The position numbers were made by a program, and so were the translations under genes. Under the pieces are notes generated by a model. The model saw only the letters and a program-made list of their open reading frames with translations. It searched no databases and was not told the DNA's origin. Below, piece after piece: positions 1 through 8,392 of a stretch of 14,650 nucleotides of DNA (positions are counted from its first letter, which is position 1; each line of letters starts with the position of its first letter). This stretch comes from Syntrophomonas sp. Its GTDB lineage: Bacteria > Bacillota > Syntrophomonadia > Syntrophomonadales > Syntrophomonadaceae. The DNA lies in contig JAQUUV010000031.1 of NCBI GenBank assembly GCA_028693695.1, positions 1-14,650 of the forward strand. The letters are read 5' to 3'.

Positions 1-84
1 TTTATACCCAATCTGACGGTTCTCTCTTATAATGAAATAGAGGCAGGTGTTGACGTTGAAGTTGTCGGGATGGTGTCGATATGA
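1..84 (+). CDS. flhA: FlhA, flagellar export gate protein (C-terminal end only)
   Basis: Only the last 27 codons are inside the window, read in frame from base 1 to the TGA at 82-84. They end in PNLTVLSYNEI...GMVSI. This resembles the C-terminus of FlhA, the large membrane subunit of the flagellar type III export gate, whose cytoplasmic domain docks export chaperones and substrates. The position directly before flhF is the standard flhA-flhF order in Firmicutes and is the stronger part of the argument. The stop overlaps the next start (ATGA, 81-84), so translation is probably coupled. The 5' part lies outside the window. A different identity is unlikely, but the fragment is too short for certainty from sequence alone. 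Confidence 0.8.
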   Translation, partial: FIPNLTVLSYNEIEAGVDVEVVGMVSI

Positions 85-1253
85 AAATTAAAAAGTATAT
101 AGCAGATGATTTTCAGGCTGCCTTTAAACAGGCTAAAAAAGAAATGGGCCGGGATGCCATTATTCTAAGTTCGCGTCAGGTGAAGAAGGGGGGCTTTCTA
201 GGCTTCTTTACCAGAACGAGGGTTGAATTAACTGTTGCCGTAGATGATGATATGAGGGTAGAAAGGGATAAATTGCGGATGGTTCCTTTGGAAAGTAACC
301 CGCTTGCTTCAGCTTCGGAGCCGGAGCAGGCTCCGAATTCCAATTCCAACCCAGTAGGTGAACAGGAAGTACAGTTATTACAAGAGATGTATAAGATGAA
401 TGATATTATGGCTGATATTAAGGGCAAAATGTATGAAGTTGAACTTATAAAAGGCATATCCCAGCCAGTTCAAGAATTCTATAAAACATTAATAAACAAT
501 CATGTTGATCAAGAGATAGCACTGAGAATGGCAAATAGTGTGGAGGGTCAATTACCGGATGGCAAAGGAGATTATAATTGGGTTAAAGATGTGTGTCTCC
601 ATACCTTGCAGGGATTTTTAGATGAAATTAAGCCCATAGAATGTACTGATGGAGATGGGGCTCGGGTAGTGGTAATGGTAGGCCCAACCGGGGTGGGGAA
701 GACCACTACCATTGCTAAACTGGCTGCCAACCTTACTTTTATCGATTCACGCCAGGTGGCGTTTATCACCTTGGATACCTATCGGGTCTCAGCCGCTCAG
801 CAATTGAAAACCTTTGCCGATATTATTGGGGTTCCCATCAAAGTAGTCTTCAGTCCGGCTGACCTGGGAGAAGCAATAGAATCTTATCGCGACAAGGATA
901 TTATATTTGTTGACACCGCCGGGCGTAGTCCTTATAACCACGAACACATGGAAGAACTGCATGAATTTTTGGATATTGCCGGGGCCGATGAAACTATTCT
1001 AGTGTTAAGTGGTAATACTGCCAGTTCTGATTTGTTAAATATATATCATGAGTTTAATAGAATAGGTGTGGATAAGCTGATTTTTACTAAGTTGGATGAA
1101 ACCAATTGTTATGGTCAGATTTTGAATATAATTAGTGAAATTAAGAAACCTGTGGCTTATTTCACTACCGGGCAAAATGTTCCGGACGACATAGAGGTTC
1201 CGGATTCATTCAAATTTGCTCGGATGGTTATGGGGAAGGGTGAAGCCTTATGA
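81..1253 (+). CDS. flhF: FlhF, SRP-family GTPase for flagellar placement
   Basis: This is a 390-residue signal-recognition-particle-type GTPase that, in characterised bacteria, sets the position and number of flagella and is membrane-associated. The N-terminus MKIKKYIADDF and the DAIILSSRQVKKGG stretch are typical of the FlhF B domain. A low-complexity linker follows (about 70-95), then the N and G domains. GTPase motifs are intact: P-loop GPTGVGKTT at 201-209, DTYR at 232-235, DTAGR at 278-282 and TKLDE at 336-340. Its ATG overlaps the flhA stop and its own stop overlaps the flhG start (ATGA, 1250-1253), so the three are likely co-translated. The upstream Shine-Dalgarno match is weak (GGGATGGTG), consistent with coupling. 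Length and domain order are normal for the family. Confidence 0.96.
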   Translation: MKIKKYIADDFQAAFKQAKKEMGRDAIILSSRQVKKGGFLGFFTRTRVELTVAVDDDMRVERDKLRMVPLESNPLASASEPEQAPNSNSNPVGEQEVQLLQEMYKMNDIMADIKGKMYEVELIKGISQPVQEFYKTLINNHVDQEIALRMANSVEGQLPDGKGDYNWVKDVCLHTLQGFLDEIKPIECTDGDGARVVVMVGPTGVGKTTTIAKLAANLTFIDSRQVAFITLDTYRVSAAQQLKTFADIIGVPIKVVFSPADLGEAIESYRDKDIIFVDTAGRSPYNHEHMEELHEFLDIAGADETILVLSGNTASSDLLNIYHEFNRIGVDKLIFTKLDETNCYGQILNIISEIKKPVAYFTTGQNVPDDIEVPDSFKFARMVMGKGEAL

Positions 1254-2155
1254 AGGATCAAGCCAATAAGCTCAGGGAGATGGCATTAAACCTTCGCAAC
1301 CAAATTGAAGCTGATTTGGGAAAAGAGATAAGACACACCCGCGTTATATCTGTTTCCAGCGGTAAAGGCGGAGTAGGTAAGAGCACCCTGGCTCTTAACC
1401 TAGCCTTGAAGCTATGCGCAATGGGTAAAAGGGTATTAATTATGGACGCTGACCTAGGTATGGCGAATATAGATATAATGCTAGGGCTGGTTCCAAAATA
1501 CAATCTCTATCATATGATACGGGATAAGAAACCGCTGAAAGACATAATTATTAATGGTCCTGGAGGCTTAAAGATAATACCCGGAGGATCGGGTATGAAT
1601 GAATTGGCCAATTTACAAGAGGAGGAAATGAAGCGCATTCTTGTAGAAATGGGTAAATTGGACGGCGATTATGATTACATGGTGGTTGATACAGGCGCGG
1701 GCATATCTAACAACGTAGTGAAGTTTCTTCTGGCCGGTGACGATGTCATTGTTCTGACTACTCCTGAACCCACTTCTTTGACGGATGCTTACGGAGTTGT
1801 TAAAAGTGTCAATAGATATGGATTTAACGGTAATATTTATCTGGTGGTAAATCGCGTAGCTAGGGAATCAGAGGGTATTCTAGTTGCCCAAAAATTCAAA
1901 CTGGTCAGCGAAAAGTTTCTGGCTCTGAATATAAACATTTTGGGTTATATCGTACAAGACTACCATGTAGAACAGGGAATCAGGCGTCAGGAGGCATTTG
2001 CAGAGGCATTTCCCAATAGTCTGGCCGCCCAAAACATAACGGATATTGCTGAAAGATTGTTGGAAAACGATGGGGCCCGGACTCCGGTCTTACCTGCAAG
2101 AAATGGCGGAATTAAAGGCTTTATCAAAAAGCTTACCGGATTTGCCCGCCTGTAA
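1250..2155 (+). CDS. flhG: FlhG (YlxH/FleN), MinD-like ATPase partner of FlhF
   Basis: This 301-residue ParA/MinD-family ATPase controls flagellar number and position with FlhF. The N-terminus carries DQANKLR (residues 3-9), matching the DQAxxLR activator helix by which FlhG stimulates FlhF GTPase in Bacillus. A deviant Walker A, KGGVGKS, lies at 39-45, followed by DADLGMANID at about 66-75 and VVDTGAG near 145. The C-terminal stretch GGIKGFIKKLTGF looks like an amphipathic membrane-targeting helix, as in MinD. The gene overlaps flhF by four bases. A stand-alone MinD is unlikely given the DQAxxLR motif and the neighbourhood. Confidence 0.95.
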   Translation: MKDQANKLREMALNLRNQIEADLGKEIRHTRVISVSSGKGGVGKSTLALNLALKLCAMGKRVLIMDADLGMANIDIMLGLVPKYNLYHMIRDKKPLKDIIINGPGGLKIIPGGSGMNELANLQEEEMKRILVEMGKLDGDYDYMVVDTGAGISNNVVKFLLAGDDVIVLTTPEPTSLTDAYGVVKSVNRYGFNGNIYLVVNRVARESEGILVAQKFKLVSEKFLALNINILGYIVQDYHVEQGIRRQEAFAEAFPNSLAAQNITDIAERLLENDGARTPVLPARNGGIKGFIKKLTGFARL

Positions 2156-2176
2156 TTAATCATATGGAGGTGCATT

Positions 2177-2830
2177 ATGCAAGCGAAAGATTTTAGGATT
2201 AATCAACTAATTGAAATATCGGTCGATGAAGAGGGTACTGACTATAAATTTATGGCCAGCCGTATAGAAGAAGTTACCGCTGAGCATTTACATGTTGCAG
2301 TTCCTATGAGGAAAGGGGAACTTTTACCACTTAGAGTACGTCAGCACCTCAATATAAATATGTTTTTCAAAGGCAAATCATTTGTGTTTAAAACGGTAAT
2401 TGTGGCCCGCCACTTGGATCCCTTTCCGGTTCTGGTAGTAGTAAAACCTGATAAATTTGTTGAGATACAGCGTCGTCAGTGGGTAAGAGTTCCAACCAAG
2501 CTGGCTATGCGTTTCCGGGCAATTAGCTCCGGTAAGAATGAGAAACCCTATGTAGGTGAAACTGTAGATATTAGCGGTGGGGGATTGCTTTTTGTTACGC
2601 TTGACCCAGTCGAAGAGGGACAGATGGTAGAATTAGAGATAGCTCTGCCGGGTCCTACCCCGTTATTTTGTAAAGCTAAATTGTTGCGTATTTTGGAGAA
2701 ACCTAAGAAAGAGGGAGCTACCAGTAAAGTAATACTCGAATTTACGGAAATTAGTGAAGGACAAAGGGATAGGATAATAAGCTATATATTTGAAAAACAA
2801 CGGGAATGGATTCGGAAGGGGCTTATATAA
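2177..2830 (+). CDS. PilZ-domain flagellar brake protein (YcgR/DgrA-like)
   Basis: This 217-residue protein is probably a cyclic-di-GMP receptor that slows or modulates the flagellar motor. Residues 1 to about 95 form a beta-rich N-terminal domain of the YcgR type. Residues from about 97 onward are PilZ: RxxxR is seen as RQWVR at 100-104, and the D/NxSxxG motif as DISGGG at 131-136. Both ligand-binding motifs are therefore complete, which supports real c-di-GMP binding. A good ribosome site, TGGAGGTG, sits at 2165-2172 before the ATG. It lies 21 bases after flhG and just before cheB, so it is made with the motility genes. The target (MotA or FliG in characterised homologues) cannot be told from the sequence. 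Confidence 0.88.
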   Translation: MQAKDFRINQLIEISVDEEGTDYKFMASRIEEVTAEHLHVAVPMRKGELLPLRVRQHLNINMFFKGKSFVFKTVIVARHLDPFPVLVVVKPDKFVEIQRRQWVRVPTKLAMRFRAISSGKNEKPYVGETVDISGGGLLFVTLDPVEEGQMVELEIALPGPTPLFCKAKLLRILEKPKKEGATSKVILEFTEISEGQRDRIISYIFEKQREWIRKGLI

Positions 2831-2832
2831 CC

Positions 2833-3906
2833 ATGGAACTCATTAAAGTTCTGGTGGTGGATGATTCTGCCTTAATGCGCAAGGTGCTAAGTGATATCAT
2901 TAATAGTGATCCAACGATGATTGTTATCGCAACTGCTCGTGATGGTCAGGATGCTATGCAAAAAATTGACCATTTGAAGCCGGACGTCGTGACCCTGGAT
3001 ATAGAGATGCCGGTTATGGATGGGATGCAAACCCTGGAAAAGATAATGACCAGCAATCAGCTTCCAGTCATCATGTTGAGTAGTCTGACCCAAAGCGGTG
3101 CTGAACATACTATCAGAGCATTGCATTTGGGGGCCATAGACTTTATTGCGAAGCCCTCCGGACAAATATCGCTAGATATTGATAAAATGAGCGATGATAT
3201 TTTGAAAAAAATTAAAATTGCAGCAGGTACTAAGAAAAACTTGCCGAATATTAATACTATATCGGACTTTAATCCTATTTCATCGCCTGTAAACGGAGAA
3301 AAGGTTATTTATTCGAAACGGCAGTTAAATAAACTGGTGCTTATAGGCACATCTACGGGCGGGCCTAAAGCCTTGCATCAGGTATTGCCGAAAATACCTG
3401 CCAACATCAATGCAGGAATACTGGTAGTTCAGCACATGCCGTCCGGGTTCACTAAGTCTTTGGCGGAGAGCTTGAATTCTCTTTCGCAGATAAAGGTGAA
3501 AGAGGCTGAAGATGGGGAAGAGGTATTGACTGGTTGTGCATATATTGCGCCGGGTAATTTCCATTTAAATGTTTTGGCTAATAAGGAAGCCCAGAAAAAG
3601 GAATTGCATATTAAGCTTACCCAGGAACCACCTCAGGGTGGGCATAGACCCTCTGTTAATCAAATGTTGCAATCAGTAGCCGGGCAATTCTGGTCGGATA
3701 TTGTTTGTGTGATAATGACTGGTATGGGCAAGGATGGAACGGCTGGGCTTAAGCATATAAAAGACAAAGGTGCTAAGGTTATCGCTGAACATCAATCTAC
3801 ATGTGTTGTATACGGTATGCCCAAAGTAGCCATTGAATCGGGGCTAGTTGATAAAGTGGTACCTCTATGGAATATAAGTGATGAAGTGATTAATATGTTG
3901 CAATAG
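2833..3906 (+). CDS. cheB: CheB, chemoreceptor methylesterase/deamidase
   Basis: CheB removes methyl groups from chemoreceptor glutamates for adaptation and is activated when CheA phosphorylates its receiver domain. From the ATG at 2833 the protein has 357 residues. The receiver spans about 1-120 with acidic residues D10/D11, phosphoacceptor D56 (LDIEMP) and K107 (AKPSG). The C-terminal methylesterase has the triad S174 (GTSTGG), H201 (VQHMPSG) and D301 (MGKDG). An in-frame ATG at 2806 would overlap the PilZ gene and add nine residues before the usual start of a receiver fold. The 2833 start has GGAAGGGG 11 bases upstream and is preferred, though the spacing is a little long. Confidence 0.95.
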   Translation: MELIKVLVVDDSALMRKVLSDIINSDPTMIVIATARDGQDAMQKIDHLKPDVVTLDIEMPVMDGMQTLEKIMTSNQLPVIMLSSLTQSGAEHTIRALHLGAIDFIAKPSGQISLDIDKMSDDILKKIKIAAGTKKNLPNINTISDFNPISSPVNGEKVIYSKRQLNKLVLIGTSTGGPKALHQVLPKIPANINAGILVVQHMPSGFTKSLAESLNSLSQIKVKEAEDGEEVLTGCAYIAPGNFHLNVLANKEAQKKELHIKLTQEPPQGGHRPSVNQMLQSVAGQFWSDIVCVIMTGMGKDGTAGLKHIKDKGAKVIAEHQSTCVVYGMPKVAIESGLVDKVVPLWNISDEVINMLQ

Positions 3907-3934
3907 ATTTATCAACCCTCATGTCAAATTATTA

Positions 3935-3952
3935 AGGAGGTGATGGATATTG
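3935..3952 (+). promoter_or_regulatory. Ribosome binding site deciding the TTG start of cheA
   Basis: AGGAGG at 3935-3940 (within AAGGAGGTGA) is followed after 9 bases by TTG at 3950. The nearest in-frame ATG (3956) is 15 bases away, and the ATG at 3943 is out of frame. TTG is therefore the best start for cheA. Confidence 0.7.
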
Positions 3953-5992
3953 AAAATGGATATGTCACAGTATCTAGACGTGTTCCTGGAAGAAAGCAAG
4001 GAACATTTGGGGAGCCTAAATGCACGGCTATTGGAACTAGAAAAAGACCCCTCTGATTCATCAGGATTAAATGAAATTTTTCGTGCAGCCCATACCTTGA
4101 AGGGAATGTCATCAACTATGGGTTTTGATGATGTAGCTGATCTAACCCATCATATGGAGAATGTACTGGCGGATTTAAAAGCGGGAACACTAAGAGTTAA
4201 TTCTCGGGTAGTTGATACACTATTTCAGTGTTTTGATAGACTTCAGTTGATGGTCGATAATATTGAAAAATCCGGCAAGGGCATGATGGACAATACGGAT
4301 CTAATATCCATTTTGGGAAATATTAAATCGGGTAATTATGAAGCGGCTGCAGTTGCTGAGAAAGAGTTGGTAGTTGAATCTAAACAAAATAATCCTTCCT
4401 TACCAGGGTTGGGAAATGAGGGTCACTCATTTATTTTTAATGATTATGATATAGCGGTATTCAAGGAAGCGATAAGCCAGGAATTTCTTGTTCAATACCT
4501 TAAAGTCGAGGTGGAACAATCCTGTATTATGAAAGCGGTCCGCGCATTTATGGTCTTCAAGGCCTTAGAAGAAGAGGGAGAGATAGTAAAATCAATACCT
4601 TCAGCTCAGGATTTGGATGAAGGTAAATTTGAAGGAACTTTTGAAATAGTTTACCTGACCAAGAATGATATAAACACAGTTATGGAAAAGGTTAAGCACA
4701 TATCCGAAATTAAAGCTGTAGAGATCAAGGAATTGAATCTTGACTCGGCTCCAGCAGAAAAGCCATCTGGGAAACAGGTTCAAAATACAGAGGAAAGTCA
4801 GGGGAATTCGGCGGAGCTTAATTCTAATAAGGTTCAGGCTCACAAAGTAAAGCAGACCGTCCGGGTTGATATTGACCGTCTGGATCAGCTAATGAACTTG
4901 GTGGGAGAGCTGGTAATGCACAAGGGTCGCCTGGAGCAAATTGGTGCAACCCAAAAGGTATCCGACTTAAATGAGACTATTGAACAGATAGATCGGATAA
5001 GCACAGATTTACAATCGGTGGTCATGAAAGTTAGAATGGTTCCGATTGAACAGGTTTTCAACCGTTTTCCGCGTATGGTTCGCGATTTGGCTAGGGATCT
5101 AGGTAAAGAAGTGGATTTCCTAATTGAGGGTAAAGAAACGGAGTTAGATAGAACCGTTATTGATGAAATTGGAGATCCCTTAGTGCATCTGTTGAGAAAT
5201 GCTCTGGATCATGGCTTGGAATCTTCCCAGGAAAGAGTAAGCAAAGGGAAACCGGTTCAAGGTAACGTAGTTCTACGGGCTAGGCATGAAGGCAATAACA
5301 TCTATATCGAAGTGGAAGATGATGGTGGCGGCATAGATGTCCGTACCATATTAAATAAGGCGGTTGAAAAAGAGATGATTACCGCCAAAGAAGCGGAACA
5401 GCTTAGTAAGGAAGAGGCCATTGATCTTTTATTCGCCTCTGGTTTTAGCACTGCCAAAAATGTCACGGATGTTTCCGGTCGGGGTGTGGGCTTAGATGTA
5501 GTTAAAACCAAGATTGAATCACTGAGCGGAGAGATTTTTGTTGACTCCAAACCGGGTTTGGGAACACGTTTCAGGATTAAGTTGCCTTTGACCTTAGCTA
5601 TAATACAAGCCCTCATGGTAGCAGTCAAGGATGAGATATATGCTATCCCGCTTAGTTCTGTTGATGAAACAACCCTTATAACCAATGAAGAGATAAAAAT
5701 GATTCAGAAACAAGAGGTAATAATGCTCCGGGGCAATGTGCTGCCTCTTTACCGCCTTACCCAGTTGATAAATGTACCGGGTGATTTTGATCGGGATGAG
5801 GAAATGTATGTGGTAGTGGTACGCAAAGGTGATAGGCAAATAGGACTGGTGGTAGACACCTTAATTGGTCAGCAGGAGATTGTAATTAAGTCTTTAGGAC
5901 GATTATTCGTTGGAATTTCCGGCATTGCAGGAGCTATTGTGGCCGGAGATGGAAATGTTCGTCTTATACTAGATTTAAACACCCTTTTTTAA
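3950..5992 (+). CDS. cheA: CheA, chemotaxis histidine kinase
   Basis: This 680-residue cytoplasmic kinase joins chemoreceptors through CheW and passes phosphate to CheY and CheB. The five-domain layout is visible. P1 (HPt) has the phosphorylated H48 in AAHTLKGMS. A P2-like docking region falls at about 175-265 and is followed by a polar linker. The P3 dimerisation helix pair starts near 303 (VRVDIDRLDQLMNLVGELV). The P4 ATPase has the N-box at N417 (HLLRNALDHG), G1 at 457-461 (DDGGG) and G2 at 510-516 (GRGVGLD). P5, the CheW-like domain, runs from about 550 to the end. All kinase residues are intact. It begins with TTG, 43 bases after cheB. Length is normal for Gram-positive CheA. Confidence 0.97.
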   Translation: MKMDMSQYLDVFLEESKEHLGSLNARLLELEKDPSDSSGLNEIFRAAHTLKGMSSTMGFDDVADLTHHMENVLADLKAGTLRVNSRVVDTLFQCFDRLQLMVDNIEKSGKGMMDNTDLISILGNIKSGNYEAAAVAEKELVVESKQNNPSLPGLGNEGHSFIFNDYDIAVFKEAISQEFLVQYLKVEVEQSCIMKAVRAFMVFKALEEEGEIVKSIPSAQDLDEGKFEGTFEIVYLTKNDINTVMEKVKHISEIKAVEIKELNLDSAPAEKPSGKQVQNTEESQGNSAELNSNKVQAHKVKQTVRVDIDRLDQLMNLVGELVMHKGRLEQIGATQKVSDLNETIEQIDRISTDLQSVVMKVRMVPIEQVFNRFPRMVRDLARDLGKEVDFLIEGKETELDRTVIDEIGDPLVHLLRNALDHGLESSQERVSKGKPVQGNVVLRARHEGNNIYIEVEDDGGGIDVRTILNKAVEKEMITAKEAEQLSKEEAIDLLFASGFSTAKNVTDVSGRGVGLDVVKTKIESLSGEIFVDSKPGLGTRFRIKLPLTLAIIQALMVAVKDEIYAIPLSSVDETTLITNEEIKMIQKQEVIMLRGNVLPLYRLTQLINVPGDFDRDEEMYVVVVRKGDRQIGLVVDTLIGQQEIVIKSLGRLFVGISGIAGAIVAGDGNVRLILDLNTLF

Positions 5993-6006
5993 ATGGAGGT
6001 GAAAAA

Positions 6007-6480
6007 ATGGAGAGTACCATAAATATTAACCAAGATGCAGAGGCAAGCTCCGATAAAATTCAGGTGGTAGCCTTTCAATTGGGGAATGAAGAGTACGCAG
6101 TAGATATATTGAAGGTACAGGAAATTAATCGTTTGATGACTATTACCAGGGTGCCCAGAGCGGGTGAGTTTATTGAAGGAGTAGTAAACCTGCGGGGGAA
6201 TATCATTCCGGTGATTAATCTTCATAAGAAATTTAACTTGGCTCCTGCTGGTGAAGCCGATGATAAACGAATCATCGTATTTCAGTTTGATGAAATGAAA
6301 GCAGGTATCATTGTAGATAAAGTTTCAGAAGTGCTGCAAATAAACGCTGACAACATTGAAGAAACCGTAAAAGTATATACTTCTATAGATGCTGAGATCA
6401 TTAAAGGGATTGCCAAAGTGGATAATCGCCTACTGATATTATTAGATCTGCAAAAGCTTCTGGGGATAGAGGTAATTTAG
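6007..6480 (+). CDS. cheW: CheW, receptor-kinase coupling protein
   Basis: CheW is the scaffold that links chemoreceptor tips to the P5 domain of CheA in membrane arrays. The 157-residue protein is a single CheW domain. It shows VVAFQLGNEEYAVDI at the start, then the EINRLMTITRVPRAGEFIEG and VVNLRGNIIPVINL segments typical of the fold, and ends in LLDLQKLLG. The site GGAGGTGA lies 4 bases before the ATG. It follows cheA by 14 bases, so a one-to-one coupled output is plausible. No receiver domain is fused, which rules out CheV. Confidence 0.96.
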   Translation: MESTININQDAEASSDKIQVVAFQLGNEEYAVDILKVQEINRLMTITRVPRAGEFIEGVVNLRGNIIPVINLHKKFNLAPAGEADDKRIIVFQFDEMKAGIIVDKVSEVLQINADNIEETVKVYTSIDAEIIKGIAKVDNRLLILLDLQKLLGIEVI

Positions 6481-6495
6481 GGATGAGGTGAGTTA

Positions 6496-7128
6496 TTGGT
6501 GGATGATTTTGATAAACTATCAATCGTGCAGCTTGATGCCCTGAGGGAAATCGGCAATATTGGTGCCGGTAATGCTGCTACGGCTCTGGCCAAGCTTATC
6601 AACTCCAGAATTGACATGAACGTACCCCGGGTTAGTATTCTGCCGTTTGCAGAAGTTCCAGATTTGATTGGGGGCCCTGATATTCCGGTGGTAGGACTCT
6701 ATCTTAAGGTTTCTGGGGATGCGCCAGGTAGTATACTATTTATACTACCGATCGAAAGGGCGGCTTCACTTGTGGATTTGCTTATGGGATGGGAGATGGG
6801 CACTACTAATCATGAAGGATTCTCCGATATGGACATCTCCGCCCTTATGGAAATTGGAAATATTCTTGCTGCTACCTATCTGGGCTCTCTAGAAATGTTT
6901 ACGGATTTGAAGTTTATTCCATCCGTTCCGGCTCTAGGCATGGATATGGCTGGAGCTTTGCTTAATGCTGTCCTGGCTCAACTTGGCGAGGTTGCAGATC
7001 AGGTTCTAGTACTTGAAACTGAACTAAAAAGGGATGGACAGGGAGTGGTGGGCAACTTCTTTTTGCTCCCCGACCCCGGTTCTTTAGAAATCATTCTGGA
7101 AGCCCTGGGGGTGGATACGTTTGAGTAG
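6496..7128 (+). CDS. cheC: CheC, CheY-P phosphatase with both active sites
   Basis: CheC dephosphorylates CheY-P and binds CheD in adaptation of Gram-positive chemotaxis. In this 210-residue protein the family motif D/S-x3-E-x2-N-x22-P occurs twice with exact spacing: D14/E18/N21/P44 and S115/E119/N122/P145. This predicts two working phosphatase centres, as in class I CheC. Length matches Bacillus CheC, and there is no FliN domain, so it is not FliY. The start is TTG at 6496 with GAGGTGA 4 bases upstream; GTG at 6499 is an equally reasonable start one codon later. The gene overlaps cheD by 8 bases, in line with the CheC-CheD complex. Confidence 0.95.
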   Translation: MVDDFDKLSIVQLDALREIGNIGAGNAATALAKLINSRIDMNVPRVSILPFAEVPDLIGGPDIPVVGLYLKVSGDAPGSILFILPIERAASLVDLLMGWEMGTTNHEGFSDMDISALMEIGNILAATYLGSLEMFTDLKFIPSVPALGMDMAGALLNAVLAQLGEVADQVLVLETELKRDGQGVVGNFFLLPDPGSLEIILEALGVDTFE

Positions 7129-7606
7129 CATTATACAGGTGGGCATGGCTGATCTTAAGGTTGCCAAAGCTCCAGATAAACTAATTACTATGGGTCTGGG
7201 TTCATGTATTGGTATATGTGTTGTGGATAGAGCTAAAAAAGTAGGGTGTTTGGCTCATATTATGCTGCCTTCCAGCCTGCAGGCCAAGAACAATAACATT
7301 CGAGCCAAATTTGCAGATTCGGCAGTGGAGATGTTGATTGAAGAGCTACAAAAAGCAGGGGCAACTGCATCGAGTTTGGTGGCTAAGATTGCCGGTGGGG
7401 CTCAAATGTTCAAGTTTTCCGGGCAGAGTGATATCCTTAAAATTGGTGAGCGTAATGCTCAGGCTGTAGAAGAGTACCTGGAGAAAAATAGAATAAAACT
7501 GCTAGCCAAGGATATCGGTGGTAACTATGGACGCACCATAACCTTTGATATAGAAACCAGTGATTTGTTGGTAAGAACCATAGGGCATGGGGAGCGGGTA
7601 ATCTAA
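7121..7606 (+). CDS. cheD: CheD, chemoreceptor glutamine deamidase
   Basis: CheD converts specific receptor glutamines to glutamates and, bound to CheC, tunes receptor activity and phosphatase rate. The 161-residue protein shows the catalytic residues of the family: C29 in GLGSCIGIC, H46 in AHIMLP and T23. The spacing between them equals that reported for the Thermotaga enzyme (T21, C27, H44). KIAGGAQMF further on is also characteristic. The start is TTG at 7121, inside the end of cheC, with GGGGGTGG just upstream. The stop directly touches the sigD start. Confidence 0.94.
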   Translation: MSSIIQVGMADLKVAKAPDKLITMGLGSCIGICVVDRAKKVGCLAHIMLPSSLQAKNNNIRAKFADSAVEMLIEELQKAGATASSLVAKIAGGAQMFKFSGQSDILKIGERNAQAVEEYLEKNRIKLLAKDIGGNYGRTITFDIETSDLLVRTIGHGERVI

Positions 7607-8380
7607 ATGGGTAAAGATATGGGCAGTGTTTGGGTTCAATATAAGGACAAAAACGAGATTGAAGCTCGTGATGAACTAATATTACATTACGCTCATATCG
7701 TTAAGTATGTTGCCAACCGCTTGGCGATTAACCTGTCCTCGGTAGTGGAAATAGATGAACTGGTGTCTTATGGTATTGAAGGGTTAATGGATGCTATAGA
7801 AAAATATGACCATAAACGAAATATTAAGTTTGAAACTTATGCCATTACTAGAATAAGGGGATCCATGATTGATGGGTTGCGTGCTATGGATTGGGTTCCA
7901 GTATCATTGCGACAGAAGGGCAAGGAACTTGAGAAAACCTATGCTATCTTAGAGGCTCGGCTGGAAAGGGCCGGGACTGATCAGGAGGTAGCCATGGAAT
8001 TAGGGCTCAGCATTGATGAATTGGCTATATTAGTAAAAGAATTAGCTGCAACGGCGATCATATCTTTGGATGATTTTATTTCCGGTGACGATGTTACCGA
8101 TAAGAAAAAGAGAATAATTGACCTACTCGAGGATGATAATGCTAATGATGCCGTGGAATTGGTAGAATTGGAGGAGGTAAAAAATCTACTAGCAAAGTCT
8201 ATCGCTCGTTTACCCGATAAAGAAAAAAAAGTAGTTTATCTCTATTACTACGAAGGTTTGACTTTGAAAGAAATAGGGATTGTCCTAGGATTATCAGAGT
8301 CCCGGATATCTCAATTACATACTAAAGCTATTTTGCGCTTACGAGGAAGTCTTAGCAAAAAGAAACATCTGTTAGTATAA
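7607..8380 (+). CDS. sigD: SigD/FliA, flagellar sigma-28 factor
   Basis: This 257-residue alternative sigma factor directs RNA polymerase to late flagellar, chemotaxis and often autolysin promoters. Region 2 (about 20-95) includes ELVSYGIEGLMDAIEKYD and the RIRGSMIDGLRAMDWVP segment diagnostic of the FliA/SigD/WhiG group. Region 3 follows at about 105-160. Region 4 contains a helix-turn-helix at about 218-243 (LTLKEIGIVLGLSESRISQ). The start ATG follows the cheD TAA with no gap; GGGGAG at 7589-7594 inside cheD is the likely ribosome site. No anti-sigma factor FlgM is encoded in this window. Placement at this operon position is as in Bacillus. WhiG/sporulation use is possible in principle but unlikely here. 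Confidence 0.95.
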   Translation: MGKDMGSVWVQYKDKNEIEARDELILHYAHIVKYVANRLAINLSSVVEIDELVSYGIEGLMDAIEKYDHKRNIKFETYAITRIRGSMIDGLRAMDWVPVSLRQKGKELEKTYAILEARLERAGTDQEVAMELGLSIDELAILVKELAATAIISLDDFISGDDVTDKKKRIIDLLEDDNANDAVELVELEEVKNLLAKSIARLPDKEKKVVYLYYYEGLTLKEIGIVLGLSESRISQLHTKAILRLRGSLSKKKHLLV

Positions 8381-8392
8381 GGAGGGATAGTA

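Noticed and set aside
2806..2832. Longer cheB starting at ATG 2806.
   Set aside because: The added nine residues precede the normal start of a receiver domain, overlap the PilZ gene, and have no good ribosome site.
5302..5685. Open frame of 127 codons on the minus strand inside cheA.
   Set aside because: It is the complement of the highly conserved kinase domain, lacks a ribosome site and has no recognisable domain; a shadow frame.
6050..6056. CCGATAA in cheW resembling a sigma-28 -10 element.
   Set aside because: There is no TAAA at the right distance upstream, and it is intragenic, explained by codons.
6807..6830. Possible sigma-28 promoter in cheC: CCGATAT at 6824-6830.
   Set aside because: The -35 candidate (TAAT) is imperfect, the spacer is 13 rather than about 14-16, and it lies within coding sequence.
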